The notes beneath the pieces were generated by a model. It saw nothing but the letters and a program-made list of their open reading frames with translations. It was not told where the DNA came from and made no database searches. A stretch of 11,352 nt of DNA from the NCBI GenBank assembly GCA_964472385.1, contig CAYYLT010000095.1, positions 1 through 11,352 of the forward strand, given 5' to 3'. Of the stretch, positions 6,293 to 11,352 are shown piece after piece. The position numbers and the translations under genes were made by a program. Source of the DNA: JAGXLC01 sp964472385. GTDB taxonomy: Bacteria > Bacteroidota > Bacteroidia > Bacteroidales > UBA12077. Each line of letters begins with the position of its first letter. The stretch's first letter is position 1.

Positions 6293-6760
6293 TCAATCAA
6301 AGGTATACCTAACCGAAAGCGCGCCCCCATAGCCCCAAAAGCCGGGGTAACCTGTCAGGTTCAATGAAGGTTTATAATCTGCACTCAGGCAAATGGGTAT
6401 CTCCTGGATTTTGTATTCCAGTCCTATGATGCCATCCAGTCCTATGACAAAACTATCTCCTGTTTCTGACATGAGAGGATAATCATCGTTCCAGTTTCCA
6501 ATATGTCCGCCTCCGCCGTAATACCAGTTTAGCCCTTCCACCTCAAAGGCCCGGGCATGCTTTTCATATAGTCCTGTTATGGTCATACCCCATTGCCCAA
6601 AGGATAGTATACCTTCCAGGGCTGCTTCCTGACGGATAAAATGTTTGACGGTAAGTCCTGAAACAAAGGTACCCCTAACACCTGCCGAAGTTTGATAATC
6701 CTGGCTGTATATTGCTGATCCCGTTAATATAAGTGAGATCAGAAAAAATAATTTTTTCAT
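6293..6760 (-). CDS. Small secreted protein, probable outer-membrane beta-barrel
   Basis: The 155-residue product starts with a clear Sec signal peptide: MKK, a hydrophobic core to about residue 15, and likely cleavage after YSQ near residue 20. The remainder alternates polar and hydrophobic residues with many aromatics and glycines (YYGGGGHIGNW, GLDGIIGLEYKI, GYGGALSVRYTF), the usual look of a small transmembrane beta-barrel, ending in an aromatic-rich last strand. I recognise it only as one of the many Bacteroidota porin-like proteins of unknown role. It is divergent from the ABC importer and may share a control region with it. Confidence 0.75.
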   Translation of the reverse strand: MKKLFFLISLILTGSAIYSQDYQTSAGVRGTFVSGLTVKHFIRQEAALEGILSFGQWGMTITGLYEKHARAFEVEGLNWYYGGGGHIGNWNDDYPLMSETGDSFVIGLDGIIGLEYKIQEIPICLSADYKPSLNLTGYPGFWGYGGALSVRYTFD

Positions 6761-6788
6761 ATTTAATGTCTGATTTATTGGGAGGAGC

Positions 6789-6796
6789 CAAAGTTA
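6789..6796 (-). promoter_or_regulatory. Candidate promoter for the beta-barrel gene (TAACTTTG)
   Basis: On the minus strand TAACTTTG matches TAnnTTTG. ATTG (6818-6821, three of four bases of TTTG) lies upstream with a 21-nt spacer. The predicted start is near 6783, about 23 nt before the ATG. Confidence 0.55.
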
Positions 6797-6813
6797 TATG
6801 AAATTCATGGAAA

Positions 6814-6821
6814 ATTGCAAT
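6814..6821. promoter_or_regulatory. Palindrome ATTGCAAT between divergent promoters
   Basis: This 8-bp palindrome lies almost exactly midway between the two opposing -7 boxes at 6789-6796 and 6841-6848. It can supply an ATTG -33-like element in each direction, or an operator half-way between them. No regulator gene is adjacent. Confidence 0.3.
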
Positions 6822-6840
6822 CATTGATCAGGAATGTTAT

Positions 6841-6848
6841 TATATTTG
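6841..6848 (+). promoter_or_regulatory. Candidate -7 box for the ABC importer operon (TATATTTG)
   Basis: TATATTTG is an exact TAnnTTTG match. ATTG at 6814-6817 could act as the upstream element with a slightly long 23-nt spacer. The predicted start near 6854 lies downstream of the ATG at 6834, which supports choosing 6873 as the first codon of the binding protein. Confidence 0.55.
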
Positions 6849-6872
6849 AGACAATCAAGAAATGGGGATACA

Positions 6873-7844
6873 ATGCTAAAGCGATGGTCTGTTATCTGGC
6901 TTTTGACGGTTGTTTTTATTTTTAACTCTTGTATTGACAGGGGTCAAGAGGAAAAGAAATCATCCGTAAGGGTTGCAACCTTAAAAGGGCCCTCAGCCAT
7001 CAGTATGATTCATATGATCGATAGCCTTAAACAGATAGATCATAGTGCTGTTCGTTTTCAAATTTTTCACGAACCCATGCAATTGCGTCCCCTTTTGATT
7101 CGGGAGGAAGTTGCTTTTGCAGTGGTACCAACCAATATGGCTTCCATTCTTTATAACAAAGGGATGAATTATAAGCTGGCTGCTGTACCGGTTTGGGGAA
7201 CGCTATATTTATTTGGTGAAAGCAAAGATATACAGTCCTGGACGGATTTGAAAGGTAAAAGGATACATGTCATGGCCAAAGGTATGACACCGGATGTAAT
7301 GTTTCGGTTTTTACTGGATAAGCATGGGATAGATCCACAAATGGATGTCAAGCTGGATTATTCCTTTCCTACCCATATTGAGCTTGCTAATGCTGTGGCC
7401 TCTGGGAAAGCCCGTCTTGGAGTTATCTCAGAGCCACTGGTTAGTATGGTTATTAGCAAAAGTAAGCAGGTTAAGCCCATCTTTAGTTTGAACGAGGAAT
7501 GGCATAAAATCACCGGTATGGATATACCCCAAACCGCCTTGTTGGTGCACCAGGATTTTGCCAGAAACAACAAAAAAGTGGTGGATCATTTTCTTGAAAC
7601 CTATAATGGTGCTGTTCAGTGGGTCAATGCGCATCCTCATAAGGGAGCCAGCCTTATTGTCCGGTACGATATTCTCCATAATAAGGAAGTTGCTTATCAG
7701 GCAATACCCAGATGCAATATGAAATTTATGTATGGTCATGAAATCAGAAACCAGGTTTTGGATTTTCTGGAAATTTTTTACCGGATGAATCCCGATATCG
7801 TTGGAGGGCAGTTACCGAATGCGGATTTCTTTTATAAAAAATAG
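6873..7844 (+). CDS. ABC importer substrate-binding lipoprotein (NitT/TauT/NMT1-like)
   Basis: The 323-residue product has a lipoprotein signal: MLKR, a hydrophobic core, and a lipobox FNSC with Cys20. It should therefore be anchored on the periplasmic side. The mature part has the order of a type II periplasmic binding protein of the SsuA/THI5 superfamily: VRVATLKGPSA (32-42) at the ligand cleft, VPTNMASILYNKG, WTDLKGKRIHVMAKG, and DIPQTALLVHQDF. Start choice: the ATG at 6873 follows GGGG (6864-6867) and gives a proper signal peptide. The ATG at 6834 lies upstream of the likely transcript start. Its end overlaps the permease gene by 26 nt. Sulfonates, nitrate, thiamine precursors or other small anions are all possible ligands; the sequence does not decide. 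Confidence 0.85.
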   Translation: MLKRWSVIWLLTVVFIFNSCIDRGQEEKKSSVRVATLKGPSAISMIHMIDSLKQIDHSAVRFQIFHEPMQLRPLLIREEVAFAVVPTNMASILYNKGMNYKLAAVPVWGTLYLFGESKDIQSWTDLKGKRIHVMAKGMTPDVMFRFLLDKHGIDPQMDVKLDYSFPTHIELANAVASGKARLGVISEPLVSMVISKSKQVKPIFSLNEEWHKITGMDIPQTALLVHQDFARNNKKVVDHFLETYNGAVQWVNAHPHKGASLIVRYDILHNKEVAYQAIPRCNMKFMYGHEIRNQVLDFLEIFYRMNPDIVGGQLPNADFFYKK

Positions 7845-8571
7845 GCTCATCACCTTTCTTTCCATCCTTTTTTTGATTGGTTTGTGGAAGGTAGGTTCAC
7901 TGCTCATCAGCAGGGAGCTCATTTTGCCTTCCCCTGAGCAAACAGCCGTGGCAGTGGGCAAGCTGTTCATGCGGGATGAATTTCTGCTTATTGTAGGAAC
8001 AACTGTTTTAAGAGGTATAACAGGATTTTTTATTGCTTTTGTGCTGGCTCTTGTTTTGGGCCTTGCTGCGGGGATAAGCAACGCTTTTTATGCCTTTTTA
8101 AGGCCTCTACTCGTTGTTATTCGATCTGTTCCGGTTATATCGTTTATTCTCCTCGCCCTGATTTGGTTAGATGTTGATCAGGTACCGGTTTTTATTGCCC
8201 TGCTTACCATGTTCCCTTTTATTTGTACCAACGTAATCGACGGTATCCGGAATGTGAATTCCGAATTGCTTGTTATGGCAAAAGTTTACAGGGTAAAAAA
8301 ACAGCACATCATACAAGGTATCTACCTGCCTGCCATTTCTCCATTTATTTTTAGCGGCGCGGCAAGTGCAATGGGCTTTGGCTGGAGGGCCATCATCATC
8401 GGTGAGGTCCTTAGTCAACCAAAATATGGAATAGGCACTTTCATGCAAAATGCCCAAACTTATCTGTTGGTCGACCGGGTTATTGCCTGGACCATCATTG
8501 CTATCCTGTTAAGTTACCTTTTTGATCATCTGATCCGTTTTGCTGAGAAAAAAGTAGTGGTATGGAAATAA
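7819..8571 (+). CDS. ABC importer permease (SsuC/TauC-like)
   Basis: This 250-residue inner-membrane protein has about six hydrophobic segments (roughly 10-30, 64-86, 95-118, 124-140, 178-200, 218-238). The coupling loop that contacts the ATPase lies at 149-171: ELLVMAKVYRVKKQHIIQGIYLP, with the usual Gly and I-x-LP ending. Motifs such as LPSPEQT (36-42) and FGWRAIIIGEVL are typical of the NitT/TauT permease group. The ATG at 7819 follows GGAGGG (7803-7808) and lies inside the end of the binding-protein gene, so translation is probably coupled. An upstream in-frame TTG at 7801 is less likely. The ATPase gene follows after 12 nt. Confidence 0.9.
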   Translation: MRISFIKNRLITFLSILFLIGLWKVGSLLISRELILPSPEQTAVAVGKLFMRDEFLLIVGTTVLRGITGFFIAFVLALVLGLAAGISNAFYAFLRPLLVVIRSVPVISFILLALIWLDVDQVPVFIALLTMFPFICTNVIDGIRNVNSELLVMAKVYRVKKQHIIQGIYLPAISPFIFSGAASAMGFGWRAIIIGEVLSQPKYGIGTFMQNAQTYLLVDRVIAWTIIAILLSYLFDHLIRFAEKKVVVWK

Positions 8572-8583
8572 ACATGTTGCCCT

Positions 8584-9288
8584 ATGGGTATTCAATTGAA
8601 AAATATCGGTAAAAAGTTTAACGGGCTCATATTATTCAGGAATTTTGACCTTCATTTGGATGAACATAAGATCAGTTGTATTTTGGGCCCTTCCGGATGC
8701 GGAAAAACTTCTTTGTTGAATATGATCGGAGGTATTTTAACTCAGGATTCCGGCAGTATAAGCGGGATGGAAAAAAAAGGCATCTCCTTCATATTTCAGG
8801 AACCCCGCTTGCTTCCCTGGAAAAACGTTCGGTCTAATTTGGAATTTGTGCTCAGTGATATACCAGTAAGCGAGAAAGAAAACATCATTAACCGCAATCT
8901 TAAGTTCGTTGGATTGCAAAATTTTGCCGATTACTATCCTGAATATCTTAGCGGGGGAATGAAGCAAAGGGTTTCCATAGCCAGGGCTTTCAGCTACCCC
9001 TCTGATATTATCCTGATGGATGAACCCCTTAAAGCTTTGGATCCGAAGCTAAAGTGGAACCTGATGAAGACATTTAAGGAATTATGGGATAAAGACAGAA
9101 GGACAGTCATCTTTGTCACCCATGATGTAGATGAAGCATTGGTTATGGGAGAGGAAATTTATATTTTCAGTAACCCCCCTGTCCGGGTTAAGAAACATTT
9201 GACCAATCACCTGCCGGAGTCGCAGAAAAAAATGAGTCATATGAATTTCTTAGAGACTAAAAACACTATTTTGGCGCATTTAGATTAA
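8584..9288 (+). CDS. ABC importer ATP-binding protein (SsuB/TauB-like)
   Basis: This cytoplasmic ATPase powers the importer. The 234-residue product has every expected motif: Walker A GPSGCGKTS (35-43), the Q-loop FQEPRLLPW (71-79) whose EPRLLPW form is typical of the nitrate/taurine/sulfonate group, the signature LSGGMKQR (122-129), Walker B IILMDEP with Glu147, a D-loop LKALD (149-153), and the switch His180 in VTHDVDEA. It closes the three-gene operon and is followed within 15 nt by a strong hairpin terminator. No substrate-specific enzyme is linked. Confidence 0.93.
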   Translation: MGIQLKNIGKKFNGLILFRNFDLHLDEHKISCILGPSGCGKTSLLNMIGGILTQDSGSISGMEKKGISFIFQEPRLLPWKNVRSNLEFVLSDIPVSEKENIINRNLKFVGLQNFADYYPEYLSGGMKQRVSIARAFSYPSDIILMDEPLKALDPKLKWNLMKTFKELWDKDRRTVIFVTHDVDEALVMGEEIYIFSNPPVRVKKHLTNHLPESQKKMSHMNFLETKNTILAHLD

Positions 9289-9301
9289 GCAGGGTTTGCA
9301 T

Positions 9302-9334
9302 AAAAAAAACCTTCCTGTTGGGGAAGGTTTTTTA
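9302..9334. terminator. Bidirectional intrinsic terminator
   Basis: CCTTCC (9310-9315) pairs with GGAAGG (9322-9327) around a 6-nt loop. The stem is extended by a run of A on the left and T on the right (9328-9333). The A-run and T-run make it functional in both directions, as expected between the convergent ABC operon and the FKBP gene. Confidence 0.9.
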
Positions 9335-9356
9335 TTTTATATTGGAATTTGATTGG

Positions 9357-10091
9357 CTATTGCTGTTGGCTTTGGCTTTGCTCACCGGTACCTGGAACTT
9401 TGTCAACTTCCAGCAGCTCAACCTCGAAGATCAATGCTTCATTGGCTTCAATTTCTCCGCCTGGGCGCACTTGTGTACCATAAGCCAAATCAGTAGGTAT
9501 AAAAAATTTGTATTTGGCACCTTGTTTCATCAGTTGAAGTCCTTCGGTCCAACCTGGTATAACACGGTTTACAGGGAATTCGGCAGGTTCATCGCGTTCA
9601 ATGGAATTGTCAAAAGTTTCTCCATCAATGGTTTTGCCAACGTAATGAACTTTTACTGTATCATTGGCATCGGGTGAGACTCCTGTTCCTTCTTTGATAA
9701 CTTTATATTGCAATCCGCTCTCTGTAACCTCCACATCTTCCTCTTCTTTGTTTTTTGCTAAAAATTCCTGGCCTTTTTTTAAGTTCTCCTGGTTTTTCTT
9801 TTCGGATAACTGCTGAAAATAATTTCTTATTTTGCTTCTCCTCAAGTTCTCATCCATACTTAATTCTTCACCTTCAAAAACCTGACGCATTCCTTTTATG
9901 AAGGCCTGGTAATTGATTTCTTGGGCTCCGCTTCTGTCTTTTAAGCTTTTGGCAACATCAGCGCCGAGCGCATAGCTAACGGTATCCAGCTCTGATTCCA
10001 TTTTGGCACCCTGACCCAGATTGGTGTTTTTGCCACAAGCACCAATGATGAGGATCAAAACTGATAAAAACAATAAATTTCTAATTTTCAT
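9357..10091 (-). CDS. FKBP-type peptidyl-prolyl cis-trans isomerase, lipoprotein (FkpA-like)
   Basis: This is a periplasm-facing folding catalyst that isomerises Xaa-Pro bonds. The 244-residue product has a lipoprotein signal (lipobox IGAC, Cys19), an FkpA/Mip-like N-terminal helical dimerisation domain (about 36-118, including DTVSYALGADVAKSLK), and a C-terminal FKBP domain (about 125-233). Active-site positions are conserved: Tyr150, Phe160, Asp161, Val177-Ile178, Trp181 and Tyr204. A Gln/Ser-rich tail (QSQSQQQ) ends the protein. It lies downstream of mnmD on the same strand with a 107-nt gap and has its own promoter-like box. Confidence 0.93.
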   Translation of the reverse strand: MKIRNLLFLSVLILIIGACGKNTNLGQGAKMESELDTVSYALGADVAKSLKDRSGAQEINYQAFIKGMRQVFEGEELSMDENLRRSKIRNYFQQLSEKKNQENLKKGQEFLAKNKEEEDVEVTESGLQYKVIKEGTGVSPDANDTVKVHYVGKTIDGETFDNSIERDEPAEFPVNRVIPGWTEGLQLMKQGAKYKFFIPTDLAYGTQVRPGGEIEANEALIFEVELLEVDKVPGTGEQSQSQQQ

Positions 10092-10143
10092 ATAATTACA
10101 TTTTGAGATTCGAAATATTTCAAGCAGCTAATATAAAATAAAT

Positions 10144-10166
10144 AATTCGGATATATCCAAATTCGG
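10144..10166. repeat. Palindrome and direct repeat in the FKBP leader
   Basis: The perfect palindrome GGATATATCC (10149-10158) is flanked by a direct repeat AATTCGG (10144-10150 and 10160-10166). It lies in the predicted 5' leader of the FKBP gene and could be an operator, but no regulator is known. Confidence 0.3.
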
Positions 10167-10193
10167 TTTAAATTATTCCGGTTTTTATTTCTA

Positions 10194-10201
10194 CAAAATT
10201 A
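10194..10201 (-). promoter_or_regulatory. Candidate -7 box for the FKBP gene (TAATTTTG)
   Basis: On the minus strand TAATTTTG matches TAnnTTTG and overlaps the mnmD stop codon. It would give the FKBP gene a leader of about 95 nt. Confidence 0.45.
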
Positions 10202-10870
10202 TCCTGGGATTTTTACTGCACGAAGCATTTCAAGCTTGCCGGGAGGCCCTGGAAGCCGTTCTACCTGAAAACCAATTTTTTCCAAAAGGCGTCTTATGTT
10301 TCCTTTGGCACAGTAAGTAACCATGATTCCATTAGGTTCTAGAGCATGATGGAGCTTATCCAATGAAGATGCCTGCCACATATCTGGTTGTTTTTCGGGG
10401 GAAAATGCATCGAAGAATATCAAATGGTATTTTTTTTCCGGAATGAAGGTTATAAAATCCTGATATAGCTTTAGCAATTTAAATGTCGGTAAAATCTCGG
10501 TCTCTTTATTCCATTCACTATCATGCAGTTTCAAAAATATATTTTGCTTAGAAGAATCTAACTCGCTGGTATAGTTTAGCTTTTTGATTAATCGCATTTC
10601 CAGGGGAAAAAGCTCCAATGCTTCATAATGAATATCCCTGTTGTTTTTTATGCTGTGCAAACAGGTCAAAAAAGCATTCAAGCCGGTTCCGAAACCTATT
10701 TCAAGCAGGTTAAGCGGTTCTGTTTTTATGCTGTCCAAACCGTTCTGAATGAATATATGTTCTGATTCCTGAATGGCTCCATGTCTCGAATGATAAGATT
10801 CATTCAGTCCTTTATCATATAATGTATGGGAGCCATCACTGGTAAGCATCATTCGTAATTGTTCCTGCAT
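10199..10870 (-). CDS. mnmD: tRNA 5-methylaminomethyl-2-thiouridine methyltransferase (MnmD)
   Basis: This SAM-dependent enzyme completes the mnm5s2U modification at wobble position 34 of some tRNAs by methylating the aminomethyl intermediate made by the MnmE/MnmG pathway. The 223-residue product is the stand-alone methyltransferase, lacking the FAD oxidase half found in MnmC fusions. Visible marks are the N-terminal TSDGSHTLYD and ESYHSRHGAIQES (24-36), SAM motif I LLEIGFGTGLN (55-65), the catalytic-region FFDAFSPEKQPDMW (152-165), and the C-terminal GPPGKLEMLRA (208-218), which is highly typical. The start gives the normal N-terminus. No promoter box was recognised upstream. Confidence 0.93.
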   Translation of the reverse strand: MQEQLRMMLTSDGSHTLYDKGLNESYHSRHGAIQESEHIFIQNGLDSIKTEPLNLLEIGFGTGLNAFLTCLHSIKNNRDIHYEALELFPLEMRLIKKLNYTSELDSSKQNIFLKLHDSEWNKETEILPTFKLLKLYQDFITFIPEKKYHLIFFDAFSPEKQPDMWQASSLDKLHHALEPNGIMVTYCAKGNIRRLLEKIGFQVERLPGPPGKLEMLRAVKIPG

Positions 10871-11037
10871 TATAAGGTATCCTGATTTTTTTCTTTTGCA
10901 CTATTCCCCAAACCAAGCGAAAATAATATTTTTTACAAATAGTTGTAAGGTATTGATATAACAATAACTGAATATAATGACCTGTTCTTTTTTTGATGAA
11001 TATGACAGATAAAATGCAGGAGATAATTTCCTAAACT

Positions 11038-11063
11038 AAATGGAGAATTGATCCATTTTTTTT
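11038..11063 (+). terminator. Terminator-like hairpin without an upstream gene
   Basis: AAATGGA (11038-11044) pairs with TCCATTT (11052-11058) around a 7-nt loop, and a run of eight T (11056-11063) overlaps and follows the stem. It has the form of a plus-strand intrinsic terminator, yet no plus-strand gene lies between 9288 and here. Confidence 0.45.
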
Positions 11064-11205
11064 ATTATTGCATATCCTAAAATTAATACATGGATGAATG
11101 GATGATGTGTGTCTTGTGGACATTATTAATACCTATATCTATGGACAGACCTTCATATAACTATACAATAACAAGCCTTTTAACTAAATACATAACATGA
11201 AACAA

Positions 11206-11257
11206 GCATGATAAAAATAAGGATTAACTCACACGCAAATGATTATTTTTATCATGC
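11206..11257. repeat. Perfect 15-bp inverted repeat
   Basis: GCATGATAAAAATAA (11206-11220) and TTATTTTTATCATGC (11243-11257) are exact reverse complements, separated by 22 nt. Such a long perfect arm is unlikely by chance even in AT-rich DNA. Its role is unknown: a protein-binding site, a mobile-element remnant or a structured transcript are all possible. Confidence 0.8.
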
Positions 11258-11347
11258 GGTTCCATCTGACCAATAAAATTTAAAAAATAAACAGATAAAA
11301 CGACCATGAACTTTATTAATCATAAATTACGCACAGGCAAATGATTA
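11230..11347 (+). repeat. 16-nt direct repeat, offset 102 nt
   Basis: CACACGCAAATGATTA (11230-11245) and CACAGGCAAATGATTA (11332-11347) differ at one base. Each copy overlaps the right arm of a fold-back. The second fold-back is TTTATTAATCAT (11312-11323) with ATGATTAAAAAA (11341-11352), one mismatch. The window ends here, so further copies may lie beyond. Confidence 0.65.
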
Positions 11348-11352
11348 AAAAA

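Larger units (their letters stand above)
10871..11352. other. AT-rich gene-free region at the right end
   Basis: No convincing gene is present in these 482 bases. Stops are frequent in all frames, and the only small open frames (such as 22 codons from 11208) lack recognisable features. The region contains a tandem pair ATGGATGA (11090-11105), a terminator-like hairpin at 11038-11063, a perfect inverted repeat at 11206-11257 and a second hairpin at 11312-11352, with a 16-nt direct repeat linking the last two. The upstream region of mnmD is also here, without a clear promoter. Confidence 0.6.

Noticed and set aside
6298..6305. Minus-strand TACCTTTG as a manA promoter
   Set aside because: Sits inside the end of the beta-barrel gene and would need a leader of over 240 nt. 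CAAA on the plus strand is 30 nt away, not 19-21.
9318..9677. 119-codon plus-strand open frame
   Set aside because: Lies antisense to a well-supported FKBP gene and begins inside the terminator. A shadow frame.
11090..11105. Tandem ATGGATGA x2
   Set aside because: Only two 8-nt units in AT-rich DNA; not a meaningful array.
11208..11276. 22-codon open frame across the inverted repeat
   Set aside because: Too short, no ribosome binding site, and its sequence is dictated by the inverted repeat.
11206..11352. CRISPR array
   Set aside because: Only two similar units with a 102-nt offset and fold-back structure; no regular repeat-spacer pattern and no cas genes.

Overview
The window looks like chromosomal DNA of a member of the Bacteroidota, probably Bacteroidales or a near relative. 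Four things point there: promoter-like TAnnTTTG boxes ahead of most transcription units, almost no Shine-Dalgarno sequences, a DUF4924-type protein, and L25, Pth and MnmD sequences typical of that phylum. A run of 10 N at 2966-2975 marks a draft or metagenome-type assembly. No rRNA, tRNA, CRISPR array or intact transposase gene was seen.

Layout. Bases 1-433 hold no convincing gene. They carry repeat-like fragments, a long fold-back, and the leader of engB. Bases 434-4456 (+ strand) carry housekeeping genes: engB (GTPase for 50S assembly), prs (PRPP synthase), and then what looks like one operon, rplY/ctc (L25), pth (peptidyl-tRNA hydrolase, broken by the assembly gap), an Hsp15-like S4 protein and a DUF4924 protein. 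Bases 4491-6040 (- strand) carry a DCC-family thiol-disulfide protein and a type I mannose-6-phosphate isomerase. Bases 6041-6292 are non-coding, rich in inverted repeats, and resemble mobile-element debris. At 6293-6760 (-) lies a small secreted, probably outer-membrane, beta-barrel protein. It is divergent from a three-gene ABC importer (6873-9288, +) made of a lipoprotein binding protein, a permease and an ATPase of the NitT/TauT/SsuABC class. A strong two-way terminator at 9302-9334 separates the importer from an FKBP-type peptidyl-prolyl isomerase lipoprotein and the tRNA-modifying methyltransferase mnmD (both -). The last 480 bases are AT-rich and gene-free, but contain a terminator-like hairpin, a perfect 15-bp inverted repeat, and a 16-nt direct repeat with a 102-nt offset.

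How the genes fit together. The rplY-pth-Hsp15-DUF4924 run groups a 5S rRNA-binding 50S protein, the enzyme that cleaves peptidyl-tRNA, and a protein family that binds 50S subunits still carrying peptidyl-tRNA. The uncharacterised DUF4924 gene overlaps the Hsp15 gene by 4 bases, which makes a role near stalled-50S recycling a reasonable guess. The ABC importer has no metabolic neighbour that reveals its substrate. I see no clear new defence or mobile system. The points most worth checking are the in-frame 30-nt disruption of pth, the DUF4924 linkage, and the repeats at 6074-6240 and 11206-11352.
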